From Arachis hypogaea (lineage: Eukaryota; Streptophyta; Magnoliopsida; Fabales; Fabaceae), in assembly GCF_003086295.3 (NCBI RefSeq), contig NC_092051.1:76509772-76573771 (forward strand): a stretch of DNA of 64,000 nt. Reading direction: 5' to 3'. A program made the position numbers and the translations under genes. Every line of letters starts with the position of its first letter. Within the stretch, counting starts at the first letter, position 1. Below the pieces are notes generated by a model. That model was not told the origin of the DNA. It saw only the letters and a program-made list of their open reading frames with translations, and ran no database searches. Shown here in pieces: positions 23,032-35,784 of the stretch.

Positions 23032-24179
23032 ATATGCATAAGAATTTAATAGGCCAAGAAACATATGGAACTTACACATCAATCGATGGCATACGTTGAA
23101 TTTTTGTTCGCATCACCTGATTGACATAAAGTGGGAGACATGGGTGCTATGCAACTTAGGAAAATAGAGATATAAGATAAGATCAATTACAAAGCAAGCA
23201 TGGTCCACAAAGTTTAAAATTTTCAAAAACATGTCACTAGATGAGCTTACAATCCAATTTCACAAATGAAGCATTAAGATAAATGCATAAACGATTAAGG
23301 GTAAAGTGTCATTAAGGCATAAACATAACCTGGTAATCAAAATAATAATAAATATGGATACATATGATCAATCAACACAATGCATCAAGATAAATGCACA
23401 TCATCAACCATCAAGAAATTATCTAGTCACCGTTAAAGGATTTAAATCACATGGTGGTGAAAACATGTAATTCAAAAGATTTAGAATGCTTTGAAGGCAA
23501 TTCATATACACTTGGTACTCACAAATGTTAAGCATAAAAAAATCAATACCAAGCAACAAATTATAACTTTAATTTCAATCCAAAAATGGGTATTAACAAT
23601 TTCAGCAGCAATATCTCAGTAGAATCAATAAATCAAATCAATAATCTAACACTTTTCCCCTACTCTAGCCTATACTAACAACCTAATCTACTATAACAGA
23701 AAATTAAACCAATTAACTAACTAACTGGATAACTAAATGAGCTAACGGTGGATGGTGAATGGTGGTTGAAAGAAGGAAAGGAGAGGAGAGAAAAGAAAAG
23801 AAGAAAAGAAGTGAAGAGAAGAGAAAAAAAAGAAAAATATGTGAAAAAGGGGAGTCATGGGTTTGCGGAATCATGTATGCGTACGCATGACACAAAATTT
23901 TCTTTTTACTCACATTTGCGGACACTAGCGATACGGAGGGTAGCCTCTGTCCCTTAAGGTCGCGTACACGGATGGTGAGTGCGTGTGTGGGATGGTCTCA
24001 AAAAGCATAGATGCCGCGTATGTGGGACCATCAATCTCCAAAATTTTCTAACACTTCAAAAATTTCACCACACACAAGCTACAATTAATCTCTAGTCTCT
24101 AAGAGCTAAAACAAAGAAAACTTCATTTCTCAAACAAACATTCAACATAAAAAAAGAGAAATTAAAAGATCTTACCATG
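23032..24179 (-). other. Element C 3' untranslated region, right part
   Basis: No supported gene. In reverse complement it corresponds to about 44373-45200 of D2. A purine-rich run (23765-23850) and a CG-bearing stretch (23875-24020, for example GCGTACGCATG) match the GCGTACGC region of D2 and D1. ATATG at 23032-23036 is the right target-site copy of element B. Confidence 0.55.
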
Positions 24180-24195
24180 GTGGGGTGTCTCCCAC
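24180..24195 (-). promoter_or_regulatory. Conserved post-ORF hairpin, family D form (GTGGG-AGACAC-CCCAC)
   Basis: On the minus strand a 5-bp stem encloses AGACAC and is preceded by CTAAAAGTGCTAA. It is the family D counterpart of the AGGCAA hairpin, and sits about 50 nt after the ORF of element C. Confidence 0.65.
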
Positions 24196-24246
24196 TTAGC
24201 ACTTTTAGTTATAGTCCTTAAGTTGGACATTTTGGAGAGCTCTTAT

Positions 24247-25706
24247 CAAGGTGGCTTGTGCTTGAATTCATCCTTGAACTTCCTCTAATTCTTGGTCTTC
24301 AAGTAATTGTAAGAATTTCCAACCAATTTCACCAAGCTCAAATGATGTTCTTCACAAGCTCGGAGCTCCCAAAATTGATCCTCATCACATATGCTGGGAT
24401 CCCAAACTTTGTTCTTATACCCATCTTCAAGTTGGTTCTTGTGATTCCATCCGGGTGATAAGTACTTAGAATTCCCATTCAAATACCCAAACATCCTTCA
24501 AAATCCACTCAATTGATCATTCCACCATCCTTGAAACTTAGACCTTGAAGGTGTGATCTTAATGAACCTAGGTTTATAATGCCAACCACTGTACAACTCT
24601 CCCTTACTCTTCAATCCATAAAGAGTCCTAAGTTGACCATTCATTTCAAGCAAACCATATTCAAGTGGGACAATAAAGCTTAAGGATAAGATTTTTACCC
24701 ACTTAAATGATGTGATGGATGGTGGTGACTTAGGAAGGGAGATATCTAATGGCTTTGGCAATGTAAGCTTCACTCCCTTTGACTCTTCTTTGATTACCTC
24801 CACCTATTGACGAGCTTCTTCAATTTCAATTCTTTGTTCACCAACTTCTTCTATACATTCCTCATTGCTCAAGTTATGTGTCGGAGGTTGTGTACGGTCC
24901 TCCGTATCATTAATTTCACAACACAATGAGAAAGGTTTAACAATCTCAAAGACTACATTGGTTGATGCGAAATTATCTTCAATGATGGGGCTTGCTTATT
25001 GCTTAACTTCCCTTTAATCCATCCATTTCTTTATCTTCAAGGATCTCTACTTCCTCCACTTGTTGCAATACATATGTCCACTCTCTATTTTCCAAGTAAA
25101 ACTCTAGCATCTCTTTCATACTACACTATTCGGTTGAAACTAAGTCTTCACATATGCTAACGGGAGTGCTTTGATTGTTGTAAGAGTGTGGTGAGGTTAA
25201 CCTAGCTAAGGTTTTTGCTAAGGAAGCCATGATAGTGTCATGCCTTTCTTGGGATTCTTGGAGAAAACTTATTGAAGTGGTGTATATAGAGTTGGTGGTT
25301 CTTGGGAGTATTGGTGTTGGTATGGTGGTGGTTCTAAGTGTGGTATGTATGGCTCATATGGTTGTTGGTATGGTGAATATGGGTTAGGATCATATGGAGG
25401 TGTTTGGTAGTATGGGACTTCTGAGAATGGTGGTTGAGGGATATGTTAAGGAGAGAGCTCATAGGCATATGGTGGTTGTGGTTGATAACCACATGGAGGT
25501 CCACCATATCCATTAGATTGGTATGCACGATGGGTTGAATTATTCTCATAATATGCTGGAGAAGGTTGTTGCTATAAAGATTGTTCAAATGCTTGAGGTT
25601 TCTCCCACCTTTGATTTTCCTATCCTTGATGCCTATCCTGATTATAATTCCTATTTCCTACAACATTGTTAGAACTAAACTCATAGCCAAAAGGGTGAGA
25701 ATTCAT
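24247..25706 (-). pseudogene. Element C single ORF (family D protein), heavily broken
   Basis: The start at 25706 reads MNSHPFGYEF on the minus strand, matching the ORF starts of D1 and D2. The best preserved part (24803-24498) contains SFKWVKILSLSFIVPLEYGL and GELYSGWHYKPRF, the family D C-terminal domain. The middle is disrupted by several stops and indels. The end near 24247 is placed by comparison with the D2 C-terminus (frame ...HKPP). See D2 (42957-44251) for the least damaged version. Confidence 0.65.
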
Positions 25707-25878
25707 AGTAACAAGAGAAAATCAAAATAAAATCTAATAAGAAACAAAGAAAACAAACTCCTAAAACTAGCAAAAACTAGCAACAAACAAAAAATCTAGC
25801 TATTCATAATATCAACATATTAACAATAACCAATAACAAGTGCACATTTGCAATTCTCTAGAAACAACGCCAAAAAAT

Positions 25879-26971
25879 CGATGAGGAGGGAAATCGTCAG
25901 TTTGGAATTTTCACGAAATAATCACGTTGCAAGTATAATTCCAAACCAATAGATAACTCTCAATCAAAGTTTAATTTGATTGTCACTTAAGTCAAACCAA
26001 TAAAAATACTGAGAGTATTAGATTTTAGGTCGTCTCTCAAAGGAATTGCAGGGAAGTGTGCATATTATTGGTTATGGGATACTTTTGGGGTTTTGATAAC
26101 ATGTAACAAGAATTGAAAAGCGCAAGAAAGTAAATATCAAACAAAGAAATCAAATACTAAAAGACACTTTTGGCAACGGTTAAGAGTCAAGATTTTCTAT
26201 CTAGATCATTGACCACAACATGGCAATTACAATGAGTTAATTCCATTTAGCTTTCCTCTAACATCAGAGGGAGAAATCAAATGGACATAGTTGATCCGAA
26301 AACCAACTAACAACCCTAAATTACCTATCACATTGGACATCAATGATATCAAGGCACCTAAGTCCTCAATACCAAACCAAGAGTGCTAAAAATCTACCAT
26401 AAAACTAAGAGAGACATTTCATCAAACACTTGATGTGCATAAAAATAAGAGCATGGTAAATTGCAAGAATAATAAAATCTAAGACTACCAATTGCAAGAA
26501 ATCAATAACAACACCTATATTAAACTACAAGAAAACATAAAACATTAAATTTTATTAAAGGAAAGGGAATTAACAATATTGTTCATAAAACTAAAATTAA
26601 CTAAATAAAGAGATTAACAAGTAAAACTGAGAGAATTAAGACAATAGAGCAAGAAAATATAAAAAGAGTTGAACTAAAATAAGAATTAAAACTTAGATCT
26701 AAGAAAATTTGACCTAAATTGTCTTAAATTCTAGAGAGAAGTTAAAGCTTCTCTCTCTAGAAATATAACTTAAAACATGCCTAAAACTCAATTATGACTA
26801 CTTGGTTCTTCCTCCCCTCAATTCTTGGTTCAATAGCATCAGAAATAGGTTGATTTGGGCCTAAAATGCTCCAGAAATCGCTGGCCACGTGCTCATTAAG
26901 TGAGTCACATTTTTTATGTACCGCATATGCGGGATTTGGATGCGTTTGCGGTCCCTTTAACACAACGTCCA
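25879..26971 (-). repeat. Element C 5' LTR, R/U5 part, cut by element G
   Basis: On the minus strand this matches the later two thirds of the D1 LTR (for example CTGATGCTATTGAACC at about 26828-26842 and the CTCTCTAGA region near 26740). It ends around 25879 before a degraded PBS (TTGGCGTTGTTTC, about 25860-25875). Its U3 part is separated by the insertion of G at 26972. The boundary at 25879 is approximate. Confidence 0.65.
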
Positions 26972-28525
26972 TGGTGCACAAATCCCCACACTTCGTACAA
27001 CTGTACCAGCAAGTACACTGGGTCATCCAAGTAATACCTGAGTGAGTCAGGGTCGATCCCACGAGGATTGTGGTTTGAAGCAAGCTATGGTTATCTTGTA
27101 GATCTTAGTCTGGCAAATAGAAAGGTAGATGGTTTGATTAATTGCATAAAAGAAAATAAGGAGATCTAAACTAGGTTGACCTATTTATAATGATAAGAAA
27201 ATAGTTAAGGCTTGGAGATGCTTTGTCCTTCCGGATTAACTCTGGTCTTACTGTCTTCTTTAATTGTGAATGATTTCTTCTATGGTAAGCTGTATGTGAT
27301 TAGCGTTGTACGGTTGCGGTTGCCAATGCTCCTCCAGATATGAACCCCAAGTTTAGTGTGGATCCATTATGATTGAGGGTGAAGCTCCTACAGTCCATTC
27401 TCCTTAATGATCCTACTCAAAACGCCACAGACAAGGTCGGATCTTCCGGATCAGAGAATGATGTGCCTTTGGGTTCTAACCTCTACCACAAAGACCTTAA
27501 TCTCCCCATACCTCGGCTGAACTGGTGTCTCGAGGAGTCCCCAACGAAGTCATGGATTAGCAGTCTAAGAGATGTATAATAAAGGTAGTGGTTCGATGCT
27601 TTCCAGTTACGTATTCACACGAACCCAAGAAGAACACAGCTAGTTGTCAGGCACACGGGCTTAGTACAAAGAACGAAGATGATTGTCACGGGTCATCCCA
27701 TTCATCAAGTTGAAGAACAAAGATACATCTTAGAATTGAATCAAACACGGATTGAAGAGAAACAGTAATACTTTTATTATTCCATAAAACTCAGCAGGGC
27801 TCCTCCCCTCAACTTAGGAGGTTTATAAACTCATACTGACAGAAAACTCAATGATACACAAAAATATGGCATAAAAGTCCTCTAAGATTATGTAAAATGT
27901 TCCTTAAATACTAAACTAATGACTAAGGATTACATGAAAAGGCTAAAATAGTATTTTTAGTGCTAAAATTCACTTCCAGGGCCCACTTGGTGAGTGTTTG
28001 GGCTGAGCTTGATTAAGATCCACGTGCTGTGAGGCCTCTAGGGCATTGAATGCTGGCTAGGGGATCCTCTTTGGGCGTTTGGATGCTGGTCTCCTCCTTT
28101 GGGAGCTGGACGCCTGGATTGGGGCAGAGGCTGCTGTTGAACACCAGTTTTGGGCCTTCTATTCTGAAGCAAAGTATGGACTATTATACATTTCTAGAAA
28201 GATCTGGATGTTAGCTTTCCATAGAAATTGAGAGCTCTCTATTTGGACTTATTTAGCTCTAGAAAAGCTCTTCTAAATACCAGAAGGTCAGATCAAGACA
28301 GCAACTGCATTGCTTTCTCTGTCTCTGAATCAGACTTTTGCTCCAGCTCCTCAATTTCAGCCCAAAAATATCTAAAATTGGACAAAAAATACACAAAATC
28401 AAAGTAGAATACAAAAATGTAAATTTTACACTAAAACCTATGAAAACATAATAAAAATTAAACAAAACATGATAAAAACTATATGAAAATGATGCCAAAA
28501 AGCGTATAAAAATATCCGCTCATCA
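26972..28525 (-). repeat. Element G 3' LTR
   Basis: On the minus strand it starts TGATGAGCGG (28525) and ends TTTGTGCACCA (26972), 1554 bp. The U5 hairpins are at 27006-27021 (CCAG/CTGG) and 27037-27051. In the second, the stem has changed from CCTTAC/GTAAGG to CCTGA/TCAGG, keeping the pairing. The core-promoter-like module lies at about 28165-28270. Confidence 0.8.
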
Positions 28526-29363
28526 CAACACCAAACTTAAACTGTTGCTAGTCCCCAAGCAACTAAAAACACAGCAGGATAAAAAGAAGAGTAAGTTACA
28601 ATAAATCAGTTTCCATTGAAGCTCAGTTTTAATTAGATGAGGTGGACTTAGTAGCTTTTTTCTTCTGAATAGTTTTGGCATTTCACTATTCATTGAAACT
28701 CAGAAATGTTGGTCTCTTTAGGAACTTAAAATCCAGATGATATTATTGACGCTCCTAGTTCAGTTATTTTTTATTCTTGAACATAGCTTTTAGCGTCTCG
28801 GCCGTAACCCTAAGCACTTTGTTTTCCAGTATTACCACCAGATAAATAAATGCCACAGACACTTTAACTGGGTGAACCCTTTCGGATTATGACTCAGCTT
28901 GGCTAGAATCCTTAGATAGAGCTGTCCAGAGTTCTTAAGCACACTCTTAGGATCTTTGGATCCTTTTACACTTGCCTTTTGGTTTAAAGGGTTATTGGCC
29001 TTTTGCTCTTGCCTTTTAGTTTAAAGAGCTATTGCTTTTTTCTGTTTTTTTTTCTTTTCTTTTGCCATTTTTTTATTTTTTCCGCATGGATATTTATATA
29101 ATTTTTTTTTCTTTTGCAACATGCTTTTTCTTTTTCTATTTTTGCTGCTTTTTCTTGCTTCGAGAAATAATTTTTGGATTTTTTAGATTACCAATAATAC
29201 TTCAGTTTTATCATCATTCTTTCAACAGCCAACATTCTTAATTTCAACTTCAAATATGCACTGTTTATTCATACATTCAGAAAACAAAAGCAATGCCACC
29301 ACATCAAAATAATTGAACTATTCTTATTATATAACTTGAAATTTATGTATCTCTCAATTCTTT
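28526..29363 (-). other. Element G 3' untranslated region and polypurine tract
   Basis: 28526-28570 on the minus strand reads CTTGGGGACTAGCAAC then AAGTTTGGTGTTG next to the LTR. The rest parallels 253-1360 of element A, with CTTTTGGTTTAAAG-type repeats near 28975-29030 and a T-rich run at 29040-29110. No gene is supported. Confidence 0.6.
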
Positions 29364-30663
29364 TCAATTAAAATTTTCTTTTAAGCAAGGTGAGAGACAT
29401 ATGAAACATTTTATAACTTTAAGACATAGATAAAAATGATCATGCAATAAGAATAAGAGAACATACAATACATCATAACAGAAAACAGAAAAATAACATA
29501 AGAAAAGGAGACTAAGAGAATGAATCCACCTTAAATGGTGGCGGCTAGTGCTCCTCCTTGAGGATCCAATGCAGTGCTTGATCTCTTCAATGTCACTCCT
29601 TTGTCTTTGTTGTTCTTCCCTCATTTCCCTTTGGTCTTCTCTAATTTCATTGAGGATGGTGGAATGCTCTTGATGCTCCATCCTCAACTGATTCATGTTA
29701 GAGCTCGATTCTCCCATGAAAGCATGACATTGATCCCAATAGCTTTGAGGAGGAAAATTCCCTTGAGGCATCTTAGGGATCTCATGCTGAGGCGGCTGCA
29801 CCTGCTCTTGTGCATACTCTCTAGTTTGCTCCATCCTCTTCTTAGTGATGGGCTTGTCCTCCTCAATGGAGATGTCTCCTTCTATGATAATTCTAGCTGA
29901 ATTGCATAGATGACAAATGAGGTGTGGGAATGCCAACCTTGCTTTGGTGGAAGGCTTCTCAGCTATCTTGTACAATTCCTGAGGAATCACCTTACCTCAC
30001 TTCCAATCATGATGCAATGGATCATGATGGCTCTTTCAATAGTCATTTCTGACCGGTTGCTAGTAGGAATGATAGAGCATTGGATGAATTCTAGCCATCC
30101 TCTAGCTATGGGCTTGAGGTTAAGCCTTCTTAGTTGAATGGGCTTGCCTTGGGAATTCCTTTTCTACTATGCTCCTTCCACACAGATTTCTAAGAGCACT
30201 TGATCCAGTCTCTAATCAAAATTAACTCTTCTAGTGTAAGGATGTGGGTCTCCTTGCATCAGAGGCAAGTTGAACGCCAACTTCATACTTTTCGGGCTAA
30301 AATCTAAGATTCTCCCTCGAACCATGGTGCTCCAATTCTTGGGATTTGGGTTCACACTAATGTCATGATTTTTCGTGACCCATGAATTAGCATAAAACTC
30401 TTGCACCATTAAGATCTCAACCTCTTGGATGGGATTCGTTAGGACTTCCCAACCTTTTCTTCGGATCTTTCTTCGAATTTTCAGATACTCATTCTTCTTG
30501 AGCCTAAAAGGGACCTCAGGAATCACCTTTTTCTCTACCACTACTTCATAGAAGTGGTCTTGGTGGACTTAGGTGATGAATCTCTCCATCTCCCAAGATT
30601 CAGAGGTGGCGACTACTGCATTTCCTTTCCTCTTTCTAGTGGATTCTCCAACCTTGGGTGCCA
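29364..30663 (-). pseudogene. Element G ORF2, plant-transposon-like domain, broken
   Basis: The frame starts at 30663 (MAPKVGESTRKRKG) and shows KNEYLKIRRKIRRKGWEVL, VQEFYANSW and VRGRILDFSP, closely matching ORF2 of A. It is broken by a stop near 30570, a TAG at 30212-30214 and a small deletion near 29992 that shifts the frame. The tail (29990-29530) keeps the Glu/Gln-rich coiled-coil segment EIREDQREMREEQQRQ. The last ~50 codons to 29364 lie beyond the homology with A and are probably not authentic. Confidence 0.65.
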
Positions 30664-31369
30664 TAAGTGGTAATGGAAAGCAAAAAGCAACGCTTTTCCC
30701 AAACCGAACTTAAAAGCTTTGCTCGTCCTCGAGCAAAAACAAAGAAAAGATAAGAATGGAGTAGAAGAAGAAGAAAATAGATGGAGATGGAGAGAGAAGG
30801 CAATTTGGCCAAGGGGGTTTTGATGTGTATGAGAGGTGTGTGTATGTAGGGTTAGTAAGAGGGGTATTTATAGGAGCGTGGTAGGGTAGGTTCGGTCATG
30901 GGTGGGGTAAATGGGAGGGAAATTTAATTTTGAATTGGGTGGGGATTGGTGGGAGTTATGATGGTTTTGGGGAAGTGATATGGATATAATTGAGCCAGGG
31001 TTTATAGGGAAGAGTGTATGGGAAAATATGAAAGTAAGAAGGAAGAAGTGGGGTAGGTAAAAATGCTGTGGGACGCACTCGTCCTGAGAGGCTAGGAAAT
31101 TCATATTTCCTGCCCTTTGCATGGGTGTTTAAATGCCCAGGGTTATGCCCATAGCTGGCGTTCAACGCCATCAAGGCTGCCATTTGGGGCGTTGAACACC
31201 CAACCAGTGCTCCCTGGCTGGTGTTCAACGCTAGCAACACTTCATCCAGAGTATTCTGTTTTTACTACTGAACATTTCTGTCTCTGTTGTAACTGCTGCA
31301 CATGATCATGAACCTAAAAATTAACTTAAAGAAAAATAAAATGAAAGAAAATAGAAATAATTAATTAAG
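30664..31369 (-). other. Element G spacer between integrase-tail ORF and ORF2
   Basis: A G/A-rich segment (30740-31060) is followed by a few degraded GGCGTT..AACGCC palindromes (31135-31235), paralleling 2513-3067 of element A. No gene is seen. Confidence 0.5.
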
Positions 31370-31387
31370 GTTGGGTTGCCTCCCAAC
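31370..31387 (-). promoter_or_regulatory. Conserved post-ORF hairpin (GTTGGG-AGGCAA-CCCAAC)
   Basis: On the minus strand a perfect 6-bp stem lies about 40 nt after the stop at 31427 and is preceded by CAAGCTAATAACGTTAAAGA and AACGCTT. Confidence 0.7.
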
Positions 31388-31426
31388 AAGCGTTTCTTTA
31401 ACGTTATTAGCTTGATAGTTAGCTTC

Positions 31427-32316
31427 TTACGGAGGTGAGTATGGGCTCAGAATTTTGTCCCTTACAGTGAACTTTCTTTTTGTCTTCTCATGAATGAGCT
31501 CTACATGCTCTTGAGATAGGACACGACTCATTGTATGTGGTATGACTGATTTCTTAGGGAAGGCAACTGTCATGCCAGGTGAGAGGCCTTCAGTTGGGAC
31601 ATTCTTGTCCCTCCAGCCCTTAGGTACTTTCTTCCGAGTACCTTTGTTTTCAGTGCATGTTAATGGCTGGCCAACACCAAACTTAGAATTGATGTTTGAG
31701 GGCTTAGCAAAGCTTTGCACTGAAAGAGATGGTTGGAACACTAGGTGTTGCACCTTTGTCCCTTGCTTATCAGTGGGAGAATTGGGATTGGAAATCTTGA
31801 ACAAGATGTAGTCCTCTCCTAGTTGGAAAACCATTTCTTCCTTTGCCGCATTAATCATGACATTTGCAGTAGCTAGGAAAGGTCTTCCAAGGATGATAGA
31901 ATCATCTTTATCTTCTCCTATGTCCAAGACTATGAAGTTTGCAGGGATGTAGAGGTCTTCAAACTTTACCAAGACATCCTCTACTAAGCCATATGGCTTC
32001 TTCATTGACTTGTCTGCCATCTCTAGTGAGATGCTTGCAGCTTGTACCTCAAAGATTCCCAGCTTCTCCATTACAGAGAGTGGCATGAGGTTTATACTTG
32101 ACCCTAGGTCACACAAAGCTTTCTCAAAGGTCATGGTGCTTATGGTACAAGGAATCAGGAAACGTCCAGGATCTAGAAGCTTCTGAGGTAGCTTCGGCTG
32201 AACTAAAGCATTTAGCTCTTTAGTAAGCACTGGAGGTTCTTCCTCCAAAGGCTTTGTACCAAATAGCTTGGCTTTTAGCTTCATGAGTGCTCCTAGGTAC
32301 CGAGCAACTTGCTCTT
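31427..32316 (-). pseudogene. Element G protease plus integrase-tail fusion, 5' part lost
   Basis: The intact open frame continues the gag-protease frame seen in A. Protease signatures are ALCDLGSSINLMP and IILGRPFLATANVMI. A spacer with NINSKFGVG follows, then an integrase-tail-like end: KKVPKGWRDKNVPTEGLSPG, RVLSQEHVEL and the terminal PYSPP. As in B, no RT, RNase H or integrase core separates protease and tail. The first residues of the open frame (before about KEQVARYLGALMKL) come from the D1 LTR, because D1 cuts the gene at 32317. Confidence 0.8.
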
Positions 32317-33914
32317 TGATAAACCCCAATTTTGTGGTTTATCTTGTACTTAATTTAGGGGATTATATCAATTTTCTAACATTTATTCAATGAAATAGCA
32401 TGTTTTGTAATTCTCCTTAAATTTGTGCTTAAGTGTGAAAACATGCTTTTTAGGCCATAAAAGAGCTATATTTAATTCACTTTAATTCCATTTGATGCCT
32501 TGATATGTTTGTTAAGTTATTTCAGGTTTACAAGGCAAAGATTGGATTGAAGGAACGAAGGAAAAGCATGCATAGTGGGAGAACTCATGAAGAAATGAAG
32601 GAATCGCAAAGCTGTCAAGCCTGACCTCTTCCTACTCAATCGATCATAACTTGAGCTACAGAGGTCCAAATGAGGTGGTTCTAGTTGCGTTGGAAAGCTA
32701 ACATCTGGGGATTCAAAATGATATCAAATTTGCCATAGTTGCCTGTGTCTAGTGATGCATACGTGTGCATCACGCGTACGCATGGGTGGATCAGCGTGAC
32801 TCACTAAAGGCAAATCGTGGCCAGCGATTTCTAGCTCATTTTGGGCCCAATCCAACTCAGTTCTGATGCTATTGAACCCAAGAATTGGAGGGGGAATGAA
32901 CCAAGTAGTCATAGTTTAGTTTTCATGAGGTTTTAGGGTAGAATTCTAGAGAAGGAAGCTCTCTCCTCTCTCTAGATTTAGGATAGAAATTAGGGTAAAG
33001 TTAGGTTAAGCACTCTCAAGTTTCTCTTTCAATTCTTGTTTTGGTTTTAATTCTCATTATATTTTAGTGTTCTATTGTCTTAATCTTCTTAGTTTCTCTT
33101 GTTAATTTCTTATTTTGCTCTCTTTTGTGTTGATGAACCATTGTTGGATCTTTATTTCCTTTTAATGCAATTTTATGTTTCCATGTTTCTTTTATGTTGA
33201 TCTTGATTGTTATTGTTGATTTCTTGTTTATGTTAGTTATGGGTTTCATTAATTCTTGCATTTTATGATGTTTACTTTTTGTGCATACTAGGTGTTTGAT
33301 AAAATGTTTCCTCTAGTTTTTGAGTAGTTTTCTTTACTCTTGGCCTAGGCTAAGGGGATTGAGTGACCTTGAGTCATTGGGTCTCAATGAATTGGTGATT
33401 TGAGAACCCTTGGTGGTCAATTTGATAACCATTGATACTAGCCTACTATTAAGTCAATTAGTAGCTAGGTAAGAACCTATGGATTGATGTTGATCAAGCC
33501 ATTTGATATACTTCAAGCATAGAAGTACAGTTAATGAGCTTGGTTCCTCATAATTGTCAATATATGGTTTGTTGACAAGGATGGTGATCTCAATTTCCCA
33601 TGTCTTAGCCATGAGTTATTTTACCTTATTTATTTGTTCTTGTTCATTTACTTTTCTTGCCATTTATTTTCTTGCCAAAAATATAAAATTAAACCCCCTT
33701 GCATATTCATTGCCAATAATTGAGCACTTCATTGCAATTCCTTGTGAGATGACCCGAGGTTTAAATACTTCGGTTAATTCTTATTGGGGTTTGTACTTGT
33801 GACAACCAAAATTTTTTATGTGAGAATTGTTTGTTGGTTTGGAGCTATGCTTACAACGAAGTTCTTATTTCTTTAAGAGAAATTCTAGACCGACACGACA
33901 AATTCTCTTCATCA
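32317..33914 (+). repeat. D1 5' LTR
   Basis: This 1598-bp LTR begins TGATAAACCCCAATTTTGTG and ends CTTCATCA, four bases before the PBS. The core-promoter-like module shared with other families is at about 32651-32740 (GAGCTACAGAGGTCCAAATG, GTTGGAAAGCTAACATC). A GCGTACGC-type CG cluster follows at 32754-32790. Confidence 0.85.
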
Positions 33915-33917
33915 AAA

Positions 33918-33935
33918 TGGCGCCGTTGCCGGAGA
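33918..33935 (+). promoter_or_regulatory. Primer-binding site of D1
   Basis: TGGCGCCGTTGCCGGAGA differs at one base from the PBS of B and lies three bases after the LTR end. Confidence 0.75.
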
Positions 33936-34024
33936 ATGCAATGGTGTTATATTATTGGCTATTGTAAATATGTGAATATGTTTGCCTTTTGTTTGTTTGT
34001 TAGTTTTTGTTAGGCTAAGGACTT

Positions 34025-35745
34025 TGATGAGCGGATAATTTATACCCTTTTTGGCATTGTTTTTACATAGTTTTTAGTATGTTTAATTAATTTTTATTAT
34101 ATTTTTATTAGTTTTTATTCAAAAATCACATTTCTGGACTTTACTATGAGTTTGTGTATTTTTCTCTGATTTCAGGTATTTTCTGGCTGAAATTGAGGGA
34201 CCTGAGCAAAAATCTGATTTAGAGGCTGGAAAAGGACTGCAGATGCTGTTGGATTCTGACCTCCTTGCACTCGAAGTAGATTTTCTAGAGCTACAGAAGC
34301 CGAATTGGCACGTTCTTAATTGCGTTGGAAAGTAGACATCTTGGGATTTCCAGCAATATATAATAGTCCATACTTTGCCCGAGATTTGATTGCCCAAACT
34401 GGCGTTCAAAGTCAGTCTAAAATATCTTGGCGTAAAATGCCCAAACTAGCACCAGAATTGGAGTTAAATGCCCAAACTGGCACCAAAGCTGGCGTTTAAC
34501 TCCAAGAATAGCCTATACACGAAAAAGCTTCAATGCTCAGCCCAAGCACATACCAAGTGGGCCCCGAAAGTGGATTTCTACACTATCTGCACTTAGTTAC
34601 TCATTTTCTATAACCCTAGGATACTAGTTTAGTATAAAAACTACTTTTAGAGATTTATTTAAAAAGTCTTTTGGTCAATCTTATGCTATCATAGACCATT
34701 GTACACGTTTGGAGGCTGGCCATTCGGCCATGCCTAGACCTTTCACTTATGTATTTTCTACAGTGGAGTTTCTACACCCCATAGATTAAGGTGTGGAGCT
34801 CTACTGTTCTTCATGAGTTAATGCAATTATTACTATTTCTCTATTCAATTCATGCCTACTTCTTCTCCAAGATATACTCTCGTTCTTAATTCAGTTAAGT
34901 CAGAATAAAGGGGTGACCCGTGACAATCACCCAATCTTCGTTACTCGCTTAGCCAAGATCGCGTGCCTGACAACCACAAAGCAGTCTACATGATGTATAA
35001 CGTAGTCATTGGACGACAGCTGGAGTATAATCTCTTGGGTCCCTAATCAACGATTCACATTGTCTCTCCTAACAACAGAGCATTTGAATCTGAGATTAGA
35101 ACCTTCCTAGTATAGGCTAGAACCATTGGCAGCATTCCTGAGATCTGAAAAGTCTAAACCTTGTCTATGGTATTCCGAGTAGGATCTGGGAGGGGATGAC
35201 TGTGACGAACTTCAAACTTACGAATGTTGGGCGTAGTGACAGTGTGCAAAAGGACAATGGTCCTATTCCGACGCTAGCGGGAACCGACAGATGATTAGCC
35301 GTGCGGTGACAGTGCATATGGATTTGTTTTCATCTGAGAGGATCATACAACTTTCCATGGAAGGAGGTAACGCATGGTTGGAAGAAGGCAGTAGGAAAGC
35401 AGAAGTTCAGAAGAAACAAAGCATCTCCATACGCTTATCTGAAATTCCCACCAATGAATTATATAAGTATCTCTATCTTATTTTATTTTATATTTTATTT
35501 ATATTTTAATTGTCAAAACCTCACAACCATTTGAATCTCCCTGACTGAGATTTACAAGGATGACCATAGCTTGCTTCAAACGGACAATCTCCGTGGGATC
35601 GACCCTTACTCACGTAAGGTTTATTACTTGGATGACCCAGTGCACTTGCTGGTTAGTTGTGCGGAGTTGGGAAAAAGAGTTGAGATTATGATCGTGCGTA
35701 CCAAGTTTTTGGCGCCATTGTCAGAGATCACAATTTCGTGTACCA
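34025..35745 (+). mobile_element. Solo LTR of the FIDEL-like family in D1
   Basis: This 1721-bp LTR starts TGATGAGCGG and ends GTGTACCA. The flanks GACTT (34020-34024) and GAATT (35746-35750) look like a 5-bp duplication with one later change, and the matching empty site is seen in D2 (AGGACTTGTTGC at about 37840). Its end carries an extra PBS-like segment (TTGGCGCCATTGTCAGAGA, about 35710-35728) inside the LTR. U5 hairpins are at 35604-35619 and 35637-35652. Confidence 0.9.
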
Positions 35746-35784
35746 GAATTGTTGCTTATGTAGCTTTTATTTTTATATGTTATT

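Larger units (their letters stand above)
10603..26971 (-). mobile_element. Element C, family D non-autonomous retrotransposon, host of A, B and G
   Basis: Minus-strand segments 10603-12121 and 23032-26971 match element D2 in reverse order (3' UTR, hairpin, single ORF, PBS and LTR). Element B interrupts it with TSD ATATG. Element A bounds it on the left and G cuts its 5' LTR on the right, so neither of its own outer ends is in the window. It is clearly more degraded than D1 or D2, as expected for the oldest layer of the nest. Confidence 0.75.
26972..32316 (-). mobile_element. Element G, A-related non-autonomous retrotransposon, right part missing
   Basis: On the minus strand the retained part runs from inside the protease region through a hairpin, a second ORF, 3' UTR and 3' LTR. 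It is inserted in the LTR of C; GTCCA at 26967-26971 would be one target-site copy. D1 interrupts it at 32317, so gag, leader and 5' LTR are not present here. The layout matches element A throughout, but the 3' LTR is more diverged. Confidence 0.8.
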